A stretch of 64,000 nt of DNA from Bacilliculturomica massiliensis (GTDB lineage Bacteria > Bacillota > Clostridia > Peptostreptococcales > Anaerovoracaceae): positions 333,417 to 397,416 of the forward strand of contig NZ_LR027601.1 in NCBI RefSeq assembly GCF_900605495.1, read 5' to 3'. This document shows positions 1 to 9,095 of the stretch, in pieces. The position numbers and the translations under genes were made by a program. Position 1 is the first letter of the stretch. Each line of letters starts with the position of its first letter. Under the pieces are notes generated by a model that worked only from the letters and a program-made list of their open reading frames with translations, was not told the origin of the DNA and ran no database searches.

Positions 1-2
1 TG

Positions 3-767
3 GTTCCTGTTTACGAGGCATTTCTTCATTTTTTAGAACGTGAGATATGCAGGCAGACATTCGCCGAACGGATCGTCGAGAAAGAGGTTTTCTTGAAACG
101 GATCATTCTTGCGGTGGAAAAAGTCAGGTCTTTTCTCCGCGGAGAAGAGGAGTTTGTAATATCAAGGGACCTGCTCATGCTGATGAACAGCAGATATATT
201 TATCTGCCCTACGTAGTTGAGTTATTTCGCGGAGAATTTCCTCATATGAATATTTTTGATCATGAAGAGGAAGGATTCCAGGCGGAGATCCTGCGCTGTC
301 ATATCCAATTATCAGAAACAGGGGACGCCAATGAGAAGGGACGCCGGTGGGAGAAAGCCGCCGAATATGTCATGGCGCATGTCAGAGGGCTGGCGGTGTG
401 CGGCAGAAGGGTGCGGGCCGGTACGCAGGAAATTGATCTCAGCGTGGCCAACAGGTCGCAGGATGGAGAACTGTGGATGATGGGAGCGTATATTCTGGTG
501 GAGTGCAAGAACTGGAAACGCAGAGCGGGAGTTCCGGTCATACGGAATCTAGGCCATATCTGCAGCCTGAAAGGCAATAAAACCGCGATCCTGTTTGCGG
601 CAAACGGGCTGACGGCCGCCGCGCAGACGGAGGTAAGCCGGTTAGGTCGGCGCGGGATCTGCGTATTATGCATCACCAGGGACGAGATGCTGAATTTAGA
701 TTCCGGGCAGGCATGCCGCAGATTGATACTGACCAAGTGGAAGGAGTGCGCCAGCGGGACAGAGTAA
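3..767 (+). CDS. PD-(D/E)XK restriction-endonuclease-like protein, 5' end cut by window
   Basis: The C-terminal half has the nuclease-fold signature: EIDL near residue 112 of the part counted from position 93, then LVECKNW near residue 138. This is the D...ExK core seen in Mrr-type endonucleases. A mostly helical segment precedes it. The frame is open without a stop back to position 3, so the gene probably begins outside the window. A TTG at 93 preceded by AAAGAGG is the only internal start with a plausible ribosome site, which would give 224 residues. No methylase or helicase is next to it, so a classical restriction system is not supported here. The target and role are unknown. Confidence 0.6.
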   Translation, partial: VPVYEAFLHFLEREICRQTFAERIVEKEVFLKRIILAVEKVRSFLRGEEEFVISRDLLMLMNSRYIYLPYVVELFRGEFPHMNIFDHEEEGFQAEILRCHIQLSETGDANEKGRRWEKAAEYVMAHVRGLAVCGRRVRAGTQEIDLSVANRSQDGELWMMGAYILVECKNWKRRAGVPVIRNLGHICSLKGNKTAILFAANGLTAAAQTEVSRLGRRGICVLCITRDEMLNLDSGQACRRLILTKWKECASGTE

Positions 768-840
768 GCGTGGATCCGCCGGAGCAGGCTGAGGCAATGG
801 CAGTAAACAGGGCAGAAAATTATGCGTAGGGGGATATTTG

Positions 841-982
841 TGATATAATAGCCGCAAAGCGGCTATTATATGGATTCTGTGCGCGGCGGACGCCATGCGC
901 GGATTGTATCACGATGGCCTGCGGCCAGTCGCGATACAATGGCCGCAAAGCGGCTATTATATGGATTCTGTGGGCGGCGCAG
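841..982 (+). repeat. Dispersed double-hairpin repeat, locus 1 (two units, period 91 bp)
   Basis: A 13-bp perfect stem (843-855 with 859-871, loop AAA) is followed by a GGATTCTGTGCGC spacer. A second hairpin at 903-940 has arms ATTGTATC/GATACAAT and an inner TGGCC-tgc-GGCCA. The first hairpin's right arm and spacer start again at 950. The same element occurs at 36393 and, inverted, at 55767. With the hairpin at 1065 it fills the gene-free stretch 768-1128. Confidence 0.85.
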
Positions 983-1064
983 TGGGCTTCCGGGAGTGAT
1001 CCGCGGTTTTGGACAGCCCGAAACGGGTACAATACAGTCGCGGGGCAACAAAGGCCGCCGGGAA

Positions 1065-1085
1065 GCCGATGGGGGCCCCATCGGC
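1065..1085 (+). promoter_or_regulatory. Perfect hairpin in the leader of the kinase gene
   Basis: GCCGATGGG and CCCATCGGC arms close on a tight GGC loop region 44 bp before the start codon. There is no T tract, so it is more likely a leader structure than a terminator. Its function is unknown. Confidence 0.5.
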
Positions 1086-1128
1086 AGGCAGGCCGACGGG
1101 GAGAAACAGGAAAAGAGGAGATCAGAAT

Positions 1129-2799
1129 ATGGAAATAGAAATAAAGATCAAAAGAGATCCGAAAGCAGAACCGGAGCTTAGGAAGGTGGAGGATAATTCC
1201 ACGATAGAAGATCTGTTGGAAGAGATCCAAAAAGAACTGCCGTACCGGATCATTGCGGCGCGGCGAAACAACGTGACTGTTCCGCTGACAAACGTGATCG
1301 ACGGACCCTGTGAGATCACGCTGCTGGATATGCGGGATCCTTCCGCAAATCAGATCTATCAGCGAAGCGTCATTTTTCTGTACCTGAAAGCGGTCTTCGA
1401 CGTGCTGGGCACCAACAACGTTGTGGTGGCCAATTCCCTGAACAAGGGGATCTACACGGAGATCAGAACGGCCGCGCCGGTAACGATGAAGGAGATCCAC
1501 GGGGTGGAGCGCCGGATGAAGGAGCTTTACCGGCTGGATCTGCCCATCGAACGCAAAGTGCTGGAGAGGGACGAAGCCATTGCGCTGCTGGAGAAAGCGG
1601 GGTACAGCCAGCGCCTGCGTCTGGTGCGCAATTCGCCGGAGCTCGATACGATCCCGGTGTATTCCATCGAAGGGTTTTACAGTTTTTATTACAGTTTTAT
1701 GGTGCCGTCTACGGGATACATCGACCTGTTCGAGCTGCGGAAATGCCGCAGAGGCGTGGTGCTTCGTTTTCCGGAACCGGCCCGGCCGGACGTGCTGCCG
1801 GAATACAGAGATGATGTGAAGCTGTACAACGCCTTTGGGGAAGCCACGAAATGGGGACAGCTGATGGGCATTCGTTACGTGGAGGATCTGAACGATAAGA
1901 TCGAGGACGGGACCTACCGGCAGGTGATACAGACCTCCGAGGCGCTGCACGAGAAGAAGATCGCCCAGTTCGCGGATATGATCGCCAGACAGGGAAAACG
2001 GATGATCCTTATCGCGGGGCCGTCATCATCGGGAAAGACTACTTTTGCTCAGCGGCTCTGCACGCAGCTTCGCGTAAACGGATTGTCGCCCCTTTACATG
2101 GGTACGGACGACTATTTTGTAGAGCGGGCGGACACGCCGAAGGATGAGAACGGCGAGCCCAATTTTGAAGATATCGACGCCATCGATCTGGAACTGTTCA
2201 ACAGCAACATGAACGCGCTGCTGCGGGGCGACGAGGTGGATCTGCCGGTCTTTGATTTTGTAACGGGGACAAAGCAGTACGGAAAGCGCATCACCAGAGC
2301 GCAGAAGGGACAGCCTATCGTGATCGAAGGAATTCACGGCCTGAACCGGACGCTGACGGCAGGTATTCCAGACGATGCAAAATTCAAGATCTACATCAGT
2401 CCGCTGACACAGCTGCACATCGACGACCACAATCGGATCCCCACCACAGACGCCAGAATGCTGCGCCGGATCGTGCGGGACTATCAGTTCCGCGGTCATA
2501 CGGCTCAGAGTACGATCAGACAGTGGCCTAAAGTGAGGGCCGGGGAGGATAAGAACATTTTCCCCTTTAACGGGGAAGCGGATGTGCTGTTCAATTCCGT
2601 GCACATCTACGAACTGGCAGTGCTGAAAAAATACGCGGAACCGCTGCTGATGGCGATCCGGCCCGACGAGCCCGAATTCTGCGAAGCGGTGCGCATGCTG
2701 AAATTTCTCAAGTATTTCCGAACCATAGAAGACGACTCTATTATCGTAAACAATTCCATCATCCGTGAATTCATCGGCGGAAGTGTGTACGTGGATTGA
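1129..2799 (+). CDS. TGS-domain nucleoside kinase (uridine kinase-like)
   Basis: The 556-residue protein has an N-terminal TGS-like domain (about 1-70) and a threonyl-tRNA-synthetase-like second domain (about 70-270). A P-loop kinase of the uridine kinase/phosphoribulokinase family follows, with Walker A GPSSSGKTT near residue 305 and a DDYF motif downstream. This fusion is common in Clostridia and is usually annotated as nucleoside kinase; the substrate is inferred, not proven. The start at 1129 is preceded by AAAAGAGGAG. The frame is open further upstream, but that stretch is the repeat and hairpin, so the longer form is rejected. A terminator follows at 2867. Confidence 0.85.
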   Translation: MEIEIKIKRDPKAEPELRKVEDNSTIEDLLEEIQKELPYRIIAARRNNVTVPLTNVIDGPCEITLLDMRDPSANQIYQRSVIFLYLKAVFDVLGTNNVVVANSLNKGIYTEIRTAAPVTMKEIHGVERRMKELYRLDLPIERKVLERDEAIALLEKAGYSQRLRLVRNSPELDTIPVYSIEGFYSFYYSFMVPSTGYIDLFELRKCRRGVVLRFPEPARPDVLPEYRDDVKLYNAFGEATKWGQLMGIRYVEDLNDKIEDGTYRQVIQTSEALHEKKIAQFADMIARQGKRMILIAGPSSSGKTTFAQRLCTQLRVNGLSPLYMGTDDYFVERADTPKDENGEPNFEDIDAIDLELFNSNMNALLRGDEVDLPVFDFVTGTKQYGKRITRAQKGQPIVIEGIHGLNRTLTAGIPDDAKFKIYISPLTQLHIDDHNRIPTTDARMLRRIVRDYQFRGHTAQSTIRQWPKVRAGEDKNIFPFNGEADVLFNSVHIYELAVLKKYAEPLLMAIRPDEPEFCEAVRMLKFLKYFRTIEDDSIIVNNSIIREFIGGSVYVD

Positions 2800-2866
2800 A
2801 GCCGGCATATTTGAATGTAAAAACAATGGAGGACGGGATCCTTTCTGTTCCGGCTGTGCCGGGGAC

Positions 2867-2908
2867 CGGAAACGCGGAGCGCCAAGCGCCCGCGTTTTCC
2901 GTTTTTTT
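2867..2908 (+). terminator. Rho-independent terminator after the kinase gene
   Basis: CGGAAACGCGG pairs with CCGCGTTTTCCG (one bulge) around an inner GCG/CGC stem. Seven T follow. Confidence 0.85.
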
Positions 2909-2991
2909 CTGACAGATTCCTGTAAGATTTACACCAGTTTTTTTGTAAGAAAGTGCGGTTAGAATAAGATCGACCTGAAGGAGGGGTATTT

Positions 2992-3702
2992 ATGAACGAA
3001 TACATACTGGTGGTGGACGACGATCCGGAGATCGTTAAGGCGATCGCCATCGTGCTGGAAAAGGAAGGCTACCGGGTGCTGAGGGCCTACAACGGACTGG
3101 AAGCTCTGGAGCTGGCGGCGGAGCGGTCGGTACAGCTCATCATCATGGACGTGATGATGCCGAAGCTGGACGGACTTTCCGCCGTGATGAAGATCCGTGA
3201 GAGACGCAATATTCCCATTATCGTACTGTCTGCCAAAAGCGAGGATACGGACAAGATATTGGGCCTTTCCATGGGAGCGGACGATTATGTGACAAAGCCC
3301 TTTAATCCGCAGGAGCTGGCTGCCAGGGTCAGGAGCCAGCTGCGGCGCTATACCAGTCTGGGAGATGTGCACGCCCAGGAACGGGGCAGCGAGATCCGGA
3401 ATGGAAGGCTCTGTTACAACACGATGGAGATGACGCTGCGGGCAGACGGGGAGCCCGTGAAGCTGACGGCCACAGAGACGAAGATCATGGACCTGCTCAT
3501 GAGGAACCTGGGGCGGATCTTTCCCGCTGAAGAAATCTACCGCAGAGTATGGGACGGAGAAGTGTTTGCTCCGGAAAACACAGTGATGGTCCATATCCGT
3601 CGCATTCGAGAAAAAATTGAGTTAAATCCAAAGGAACCGGAATATTTAAAGGTGGTGTGGGGAATTGGTTACAAAATGGAAAAGAAGCAGAGCAGCTGTT
3701 AG
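2992..3702 (+). CDS. OmpR/VanR-type response regulator
   Basis: This is a DNA-binding response regulator of 236 residues. The receiver domain has the acidic pair at D10-D11, the phospho-acceptor D53 in IIMDVMMP and K near 104 in VTKPF. A C-terminal winged helix runs from about 135 to 230. GAAGGAGGGG sits just before the ATG. The last 38 bp overlap the sensor kinase gene, so the two are translationally coupled and form one system. The KILGLSMGADDYVTKPF wording is typical of the VanR branch in Clostridia. Its targets are not visible here. Confidence 0.9.
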   Translation: MNEYILVVDDDPEIVKAIAIVLEKEGYRVLRAYNGLEALELAAERSVQLIIMDVMMPKLDGLSAVMKIRERRNIPIIVLSAKSEDTDKILGLSMGADDYVTKPFNPQELAARVRSQLRRYTSLGDVHAQERGSEIRNGRLCYNTMEMTLRADGEPVKLTATETKIMDLLMRNLGRIFPAEEIYRRVWDGEVFAPENTVMVHIRRIREKIELNPKEPEYLKVVWGIGYKMEKKQSSC

Positions 3703-6127
3703 TTTTCTGGCTTTCCTGCTGGGGACAAGCCTGGTCCTTGGGGGGGCGGCCAATGCGGTGAGCCTGGCCGCCAGGGGCAGCGCGGCCAGGGCGGAGGTCG
3801 TGGACTCGTTCAGGCAGGATTACCAGGATACGGGAGAATTCCGCTGGCAGATGGCGGATTATCTGGAAAACTTTCTGACCATGGCCGTAGGAGGCCCGGT
3901 GGGATCGAGCTACGACAGTTACTACGATGATTACGGGGATTATGGTTACTCGTACGGGGATTCATATGGGGCGTGGCTGGAGCAGATGGGAAACACCGGA
4001 GTCATCAGAGGATATGCGGTGGAAAAAAGTACGGACTGGCTGGGCCCCGTGATGGAGGACTGGGAAGACTGGGAGGACTGGGAGGACTGGGAGGATTCCA
4101 GGCCTGCGGAGGTCACAGCGGAAAATCAGCGGGAACCGGCCACGTCAGGCGGGGGCGGATCTGGTAAAAATTTGACCCGGGAGGAAATGAAGGCCAGGAG
4201 AGACAAGGCGTTTGAAGCTATGGCACAGAAGGCGCACCAGTATTTTAAAGATGATAAAAACGTACTTTACAACATTGAGTACGACGGTACGGTGAAGTAT
4301 TCCAATACAGAAGGACTGGAGCTCTCCGGACCGGAAGGACGCCTGCCGGAGGGCTACAATTTCCTCATGTATTTTGACGGGAAAAAAGTGAAGATCATCA
4401 AGGACGGCAGGGAGGTAGACGTCTACGGCGGCGGTACCTATACGGAGGACAGTCTCTGGTATGTGCCCGGCTATACCAACTTTACCGTGGATGAGAAAAC
4501 AGAGAATGCGCGTGTCACCATAGCCGCGGCTAAAACGCCGGCCATTTATATCAAGGGAAATTATTCACAGGAAAACGGCAGTACGCAGAGAAATCGTCTT
4601 TACCGGTTAGAACACGATCTGGAGAGACGGAGGGCCGGTTATATCAGAGACGGTGCAGGATTTCTGGCGGGGATCGGTCTGCTGGCGCTCTATGCCGTGA
4701 TGCGCGAGGACAAAAAGCGGGCTGACAGGACTGTGGCAAGATGGAGCGGCAGGCTGTGGTTTGAAGTAAAAGTCCTGGCTGTGTTGCTGGTCCTGGCCGC
4801 GCCGCTGACCTGGATGCTGGACGTCTACTGGGGATACGGCCTGGAAGACTTGGCCTATCTCATCGCTGACGGACATGAAATAATCAGAGAGTTTGTGCCC
4901 GAAATGCTGGGAACAGGCTTGGTGCCGGCGATCTTCTGCGTCTGCTACCTGTTTGCCAACGATCTGCGCTACGGTGATAGACCATGGAAAAACACGCTCT
5001 GGCGCCGCCTTTCCAGACTGATCCTCGGCGGAGATATGGATACGCCCCTTGAGACCAGAATGGTCAGGCGGTACGGCATCGTGCTGGCCATGCAGCTGGG
5101 CGCGGCAGCGCTTATCGTAGGTGGACTGGCCGCGGTCTTCTATATGAGAAATCAGTATATGTATTCAAACGATGCTATGCTGATCTGCCTGCTGATCCTT
5201 CTCTTTGGCATTGTGCTGCTGCCCTCGTTCCTGTTTGCCACGAAGAACAGAGCGGCGGCGGAAGAACTGGGGGCGGTGGCCCGTCAGGTGGAATCCATCC
5301 GCAGCGGCAACCTGAAAGAACCGCTGAAGCTGCCGGAGAATGCGGATCTGGCTGCGGTGGTGGGAGAACTGAACGATATCCAACACGGCATGAAAGAGGC
5401 GCTGGACGAGCAGACCAGAAGCGAGCGCATGAAGGTGGAACTGATCACCAATGTGTCGCACGATCTGAAAACACCGCTGACGTCGATCATCACCTATTCG
5501 GAACTTTTAAAGGAAGAGAAAGATCTGCCCGACCATGTGAAGGATTACGTGCAGATCCTCAGCGACAAGGCTCAGCGCCTGAAGAGCATGGTACAGGATG
5601 TGTTCGAGGTGAGCAAGGCAGCCTCAGGGCAGCTGCCTGTGGATCTGGAGACTCTGGATTTTGGAAAGCTGCTGCGCCAGACGCTGGCCGATATGGGCGA
5701 GCGCATTGAAGCCAGCCCGGTCTCCGTTCGAACGGAGATACCGGAAGAACCTGTCATGATCACAGCGGATGGAAAGCGTCTGTACCGGGTATTCCAAAAT
5801 CTGATCCAGAACGCGCTGCAGTACTCGCTCCCGGGGTCCCGCATCTTTATCTCGCTGAAAGCCAACGGCCGCCTTGCGCAGGCCAGCGTCAAGAATACAT
5901 CGGCGCTGGAGATCTGCGCGGAGATCGACTTTACGGAACGTTTCCTGCGGGGCGATCAGAGCAGAAGCGACGGCGGCAGCGGGCTGGGCCTTTCCATCGC
6001 CCGGAGCTTTACGGAAGCCTGCGGAGGCAGGATCAGCGTGGAGCCCATCGCCGATCTGTTCGTGGTGACCGTAGAGTTTGACCAGGTACCGCGGACGGGG
6101 ATCCAGAAAGAAAAGATCGAAGAGTAA
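3665..6127 (+). CDS. Membrane sensor histidine kinase, partner of the upstream regulator
   Basis: The 820-residue sensor kinase has an N-terminal membrane segment (about 9-32) and a long outside region (about 33-315). A block of five or so membrane segments (about 318-525) comes next, then a linker, HisKA with H599 in SHDLKTPL, and a HATPase domain with NALQYS and GSGLGLS motifs. The only start that keeps the first membrane segment is the TTG at 3665, with AGGTGG about ten bases before it. The outside part is Tyr/Asp-rich and holds a DWE tandem repeat (4055-4096). What it senses is unknown. Confidence 0.87.
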   Translation: MVTKWKRSRAAVSFLAFLLGTSLVLGGAANAVSLAARGSAARAEVVDSFRQDYQDTGEFRWQMADYLENFLTMAVGGPVGSSYDSYYDDYGDYGYSYGDSYGAWLEQMGNTGVIRGYAVEKSTDWLGPVMEDWEDWEDWEDWEDSRPAEVTAENQREPATSGGGGSGKNLTREEMKARRDKAFEAMAQKAHQYFKDDKNVLYNIEYDGTVKYSNTEGLELSGPEGRLPEGYNFLMYFDGKKVKIIKDGREVDVYGGGTYTEDSLWYVPGYTNFTVDEKTENARVTIAAAKTPAIYIKGNYSQENGSTQRNRLYRLEHDLERRRAGYIRDGAGFLAGIGLLALYAVMREDKKRADRTVARWSGRLWFEVKVLAVLLVLAAPLTWMLDVYWGYGLEDLAYLIADGHEIIREFVPEMLGTGLVPAIFCVCYLFANDLRYGDRPWKNTLWRRLSRLILGGDMDTPLETRMVRRYGIVLAMQLGAAALIVGGLAAVFYMRNQYMYSNDAMLICLLILLFGIVLLPSFLFATKNRAAAEELGAVARQVESIRSGNLKEPLKLPENADLAAVVGELNDIQHGMKEALDEQTRSERMKVELITNVSHDLKTPLTSIITYSELLKEEKDLPDHVKDYVQILSDKAQRLKSMVQDVFEVSKAASGQLPVDLETLDFGKLLRQTLADMGERIEASPVSVRTEIPEEPVMITADGKRLYRVFQNLIQNALQYSLPGSRIFISLKANGRLAQASVKNTSALEICAEIDFTERFLRGDQSRSDGGSGLGLSIARSFTEACGGRISVEPIADLFVVTVEFDQVPRTGIQKEKIEE
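4055..4096 (+). repeat. 9-bp tandem repeat encoding (DWE)n in the sensor domain
   Basis: The unit GACTGGGAG is repeated about 4.5 times in frame, giving EDWEDWEDWEDWED. A tract in a 9-bp unit can change length without shifting frame. Confidence 0.9.
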
Positions 6128-6148
6128 TGGATATTACCTGATATTTTT

Positions 6149-6201
6149 TCAGCGCGGCCGCCTGGAAACGCGGATAAGCGGGCGGCCGCGCTGATTTTTT
6201 T
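6149..6201. terminator. Bidirectional-looking terminator after the two-component genes
   Basis: A perfect 14-bp stem (6149-6162 with 6181-6194) has T-rich tails on both sides: seven T after it on the plus strand and a TTTTTT run just before it. Confidence 0.85.
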
Positions 6202-6330
6202 GGTGAACAGGATGAGCGCCCATTTTGCCTGACCCTGTTGACTTTGGCTTTCGGGGGTTCTAAACTGAAGGTATCGTAATTTGCAATAAGGTGTGTTGGT
6301 GCGGGCCGCCAGAGAGAAGGGGGATATACA

Positions 6331-6753
6331 ATGACAATGAGAGATCCACAGAAGACCGTCGGCAATATGGCCGACAAGGCGAATATGGCTGTTATCTGCT
6401 ATACGGATGAAGAGGGCTTTCCCGTGAGCAGAGCGATGCTGCCTCCGAGGGAGCGCAGCGGAATCCGGGAGTTTTGGTTTACGACCAATACTTCGTCCAA
6501 AAAGGTGAAGTGCTTCAGGGAAGACCCGAAAGCGAGCATTTACTTTGTGGACAAGCGTTTTTACCGCGGTGTGAGCCTGGTGGGGACGATGGAGGTGCTG
6601 GAGACGGCCCAGGCCAGAGAACGGATCTGGCGGGAGGGCGACACCATGTATTATCCGGAGGGCGTGAACGATCCCGATTATTGCGTGCTGAAGTTTACGG
6701 CTGTGCGGGGCAGGTACTACAGCAATTTCAGCTCTGAAGATTTTGAGATCTAG
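6331..6753 (+). CDS. Pyridoxamine 5'-phosphate oxidase family protein
   Basis: The 140-residue protein is a split-barrel flavin-binding fold of the general stress protein 26 type. Recognisable are the VSRAML strand, the FWFTTNTSSKKV region used for flavin contact, and the ASIYFVD strand. Proteins of this family bind FMN, F420 or heme and are rarely true pyridoxine enzymes, so the substrate is left open. AGAAGGGGG precedes the ATG. It stands alone after a terminator. An AGCCCT/AGGGCT hairpin without a T tract follows the stop. Confidence 0.8.
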   Translation: MTMRDPQKTVGNMADKANMAVICYTDEEGFPVSRAMLPPRERSGIREFWFTTNTSSKKVKCFREDPKASIYFVDKRFYRGVSLVGTMEVLETAQARERIWREGDTMYYPEGVNDPDYCVLKFTAVRGRYYSNFSSEDFEI

Positions 6754-6886
6754 CCCTGCGTGCAGGACAGGGCTGTAAAGGGGAGTTCGCACGGCGGCGC
6801 TGAACTGCGATCTGCATTTTGCAGCAGCAGAAAAGTCGGATAGGCGGTCATATTTTACTCAGGAGAGAGGGCGAGGAGACACAGCG

Positions 6887-7396
6887 TTGAATAAAGAAGA
6901 GACTTACCGGCTGTTGGAACGAAAGGGCATCCAATTTGAGACCTTCGAGCACGGCGCGGTCTACACGATAGAAGAAATGGATGCGCTGGATCTGCCGGGC
7001 AAGGAGCGGATCGCGAAGAACCTGTTTCTGAGGGACGCTCAAAAACAGAATTATTATCTGGTCGCGGTTCCCGGCCACAAGCGGGTGGACCTGAAGGCGC
7101 TGGGGAAGACGGCGGCGGGAAAAAGCCTTAAATTTGCATCGGAAGAAGATCTGCGCGGCCTGTTGCTGCTGGAAAAGGGCAGCGTGACCCCTCTGGGCGC
7201 GCTGAACAGCCGGAAACAAGGGGAGGGGAAAAATCTCACGGTGGTGCTGGATCGGGAGTTGGAAGGCAGAACGATAGGCGTTCATCCCATGGAAAATACG
7301 GCCACGGTGTTTTTGGCCTTTGAGGATCTGGTGGGACTGTTGGAAGGCTGGGGCTGTCATGTGGAGATCTGCCGGATCCCTGCGCGGGAAGAGTAG
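6887..7396 (+). CDS. YbaK/ProX-type aminoacyl-tRNA deacylase
   Basis: The 169-residue protein matches the trans-acting editing-domain family (ProX/PrdX), which hydrolyses mis-charged tRNA such as Ala-tRNA(Pro). Supporting features are an N-terminal LLERKGIQFETFEH segment, the LFLRD and YYLVAVPGHKRVDLK strands with the conserved lysine, and GSVTPLGALN near the active site. The start is TTG at 6887, preceded by GCGAGGAG. It is a monocistronic neighbour of the perR locus. The exact tRNA specificity is inferred from family membership only. Confidence 0.85.
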   Translation: MNKEETYRLLERKGIQFETFEHGAVYTIEEMDALDLPGKERIAKNLFLRDAQKQNYYLVAVPGHKRVDLKALGKTAAGKSLKFASEEDLRGLLLLEKGSVTPLGALNSRKQGEGKNLTVVLDRELEGRTIGVHPMENTATVFLAFEDLVGLLEGWGCHVEICRIPAREE

Positions 7397-7502
7397 AAGC
7401 GCAGAAAAGCCAGAGAATGAGGGCGGGGTTTTCCAAACAGAGTCTGTCAGCGCGCTGTTTTTACAGTGGGGAGATCCATCGTAAAAAAGTTGTCAAAAGA
7501 CA

Positions 7503-7555
7503 TTGACATGTTGGGGAAATGTGGTATATTAATAATAGTAATAGTTACTGTTATC
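7503..7555 (+). promoter_or_regulatory. Promoter and PerR/Fur-box-like operator ahead of perR
   Basis: TTGACA (7503-7508), a 16-bp spacer and TATATT (7525-7530) form a sigma-A type promoter. Directly downstream an imperfect inverted repeat (about 7531-7555, ATAATAGTAAT against TTACTGTTAT) resembles a Fur/PerR box, consistent with autoregulation. The gene-free stretch 7397-7730 otherwise holds a leader of about 170 nt with no motif I recognise. Confidence 0.6.
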
Positions 7556-7730
7556 TAGTGATGATCCTGCGGAGCTGTGAACAGGCGCTGCATCAAGGGC
7601 GTCCCGGCCGCAGGATGGCCGCGTATATTGCGGAGTGAAAATAAATTCTGTCAGGCAGCGGGTCGCCGCAGTCTTTCAGCGAGCTCCCGGAGGATCCAGA
7701 AAGAAAAGATTAGCGGAAGGGAGGGATTTC

Positions 7731-8126
7731 GTGATAAAATACTCGAAGCAGAGAGAATTGATCCTGAATACTGTGAAAGAGAATCGAGTGCATCCTACTG
7801 CAGATTTTGTCTACAACAAGTTGAAGGAAGAAAATCCCGGACTCAGTCTGGGGACGGTGTATCGAAATCTGAATCTGCTGGCGGAGGAAGGCATCATTCA
7901 GAAGATCCGCATTCCCAACGGTCCGGACCGATTTGACGGGGAAGTCAAAGAGCATCCTCACATGACCTGCACTTGCTGCGGCAAGGTGATCGATCTTCCG
8001 CTGACGTGCATGGAAGACATGAGACAGCTGGATGAAGAAATTCTGAAGAAGACCGGCCATCAGGTCAATTCATTGCAGACGGCGTTTACCGGAGTGTGCG
8101 GCGCCTGCAGGGCCAGTAAGAATTGA
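7731..8126 (+). CDS. perR: Fur-family regulator, probably PerR
   Basis: The 131-residue protein has an N-terminal winged helix ([11 protein letters not shown] recognition region). Its C-terminal domain carries the regulatory metal cluster HPHMTC and the structural zinc site made of two CxxC pairs (CTCC and CGAC). The residue after the first CxxC region is Asp (VIDLP), as in PerR rather than Fur, so a peroxide-sensing role is favoured. The start is GTG at 7731 with GGGAGGG upstream; the frame is open further 5' but has no ribosome site there. Rubrerythrin, a typical PerR target, follows 76 bp later. Confidence 0.82.
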   Translation: MIKYSKQRELILNTVKENRVHPTADFVYNKLKEENPGLSLGTVYRNLNLLAEEGIIQKIRIPNGPDRFDGEVKEHPHMTCTCCGKVIDLPLTCMEDMRQLDEEILKKTGHQVNSLQTAFTGVCGACRASKN

Positions 8127-8202
8127 GGCGCCGGAAAAAACAAGTGTTCAATTAGTTTTATCTAACATATATTTAAGCGGAAATAAAATGGAGGAATGGA
8201 AA

Positions 8203-8742
8203 ATGAAAGATTTAAAGGGAACAAAAACGTTGGAAAATCTCATGATCGCGTTTGCGGGCGAATCCCAGGCGAGAAACAAGTATACCTTCTACGCTTCCAA
8301 AGCCAAGAAAGAAGGATATAACCAGATCTCCGACATTTTCCTGGAGACGGCAGGAAATGAGAAAGAGCATGCAGAGCTGTGGTTTAAGCTGGCCCACGGA
8401 ATCGGCACCACCGAGGAGAATCTCATCGACGCTGCCGAGGGTGAAAATTACGAGTGGACCGACATGTACAAGAACATGGCGGAAACTGCCAGAGAAGAAG
8501 GTTTCACAGCCATTGCGATCCAGATGGAAGGCGTTGCGGCCATCGAAAAGCTGCACGAAGAGAGATACAGAAAGCTGGCTGAGAACGTCAAGAACAATAA
8601 AGTTTTTGAAAAGGACGAAGAGGTCGTCTGGATGTGCGCGAACTGCGGCCACACCTATGTTGGCAAGAAAGCGCTGGCCGTATGTCCGGTATGCGCTCAT
8701 CCCCAGTCTTACATGAGAGTCAAGGACGAGAGCTGGAAGTAA
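8203..8742 (+). CDS. rbr: Rubrerythrin
   Basis: This is a non-heme diiron peroxidase for oxidative defence in anaerobes, 179 residues. The ferritin-like four-helix domain has the expected Glu/His ligands ([31 protein letters not shown]). A C-terminal rubredoxin-like domain follows with two CxxC knuckles (CANC and CPVC). The ATG at 8203 is used because GGAGG lies seven bases ahead of it; the ATG at 8188 overlaps that ribosome site. The upstream TAGTT..TTATCTA motif also appears in the perR operator region, which suggests shared PerR control. Confidence 0.93.
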   Translation: MKDLKGTKTLENLMIAFAGESQARNKYTFYASKAKKEGYNQISDIFLETAGNEKEHAELWFKLAHGIGTTEENLIDAAEGENYEWTDMYKNMAETAREEGFTAIAIQMEGVAAIEKLHEERYRKLAENVKNNKVFEKDEEVVWMCANCGHTYVGKKALAVCPVCAHPQSYMRVKDESWK

Positions 8743-8814
8743 ACGGCGGTCGTTGGGCAAGACTGACTTTTCATGACCGGCAGCGGGCCGCCGCAGGCGG
8801 GCGGAAGCCGGCAG

Positions 8815-8883
8815 GCGCGGCAGCGGCGCTGGATCCATGCTGGCTCTTATACACCTCTGCGCGGCAGCGGCGCTGGATCTATG
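8815..8883. other. Probable Nextera adapter remnant between two direct repeats
   Basis: The 19 bases at 8840-8858 match the Tn5 mosaic end used in Nextera libraries at 17 positions (CTGGCTCTTATACACCTCT). They sit between two near-identical 24-bp copies of the flanking sequence (8815-8839 and 8859-8883). That arrangement fits an assembly artefact. The rest of the 353-bp gap 8743-9095 holds only the terminator at 8911. Confidence 0.55.
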
Positions 8884-8910
8884 GGAGTACAAGTGAAAGT
8901 AATGTACATA

Positions 8911-8959
8911 AAAAAATCCGCTTCGGCATGGCCTTATGGCTGTCCGGAGCGGATTTTTT
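8911..8959. terminator. Terminator between rubrerythrin and serine dehydratase
   Basis: AATCCGCTTCGG pairs with TCCGGAGCGGATT around a 16-nt loop. T runs lie on both sides, so it may serve both strands. Confidence 0.8.
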
Positions 8960-9095
8960 GCTGTCTGCAGGGGGCAGGGGAAGAATCTGCCCATTGAACG
9001 ATTTGACTTTTCTCTGTGCAAAAAAAATAGTATGATATACAAAACGGCAGAATCGGCCGCCGTTGGGAACCGCGGAAGAAAACAGGAGAAACAGC

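Noticed and set aside
1009..1128. Longer N-terminus for the TGS-kinase protein
   Set aside because: The added 40 residues come from the palindromic leader; the ribosome site is at 1111-1120, next to ATG 1129.
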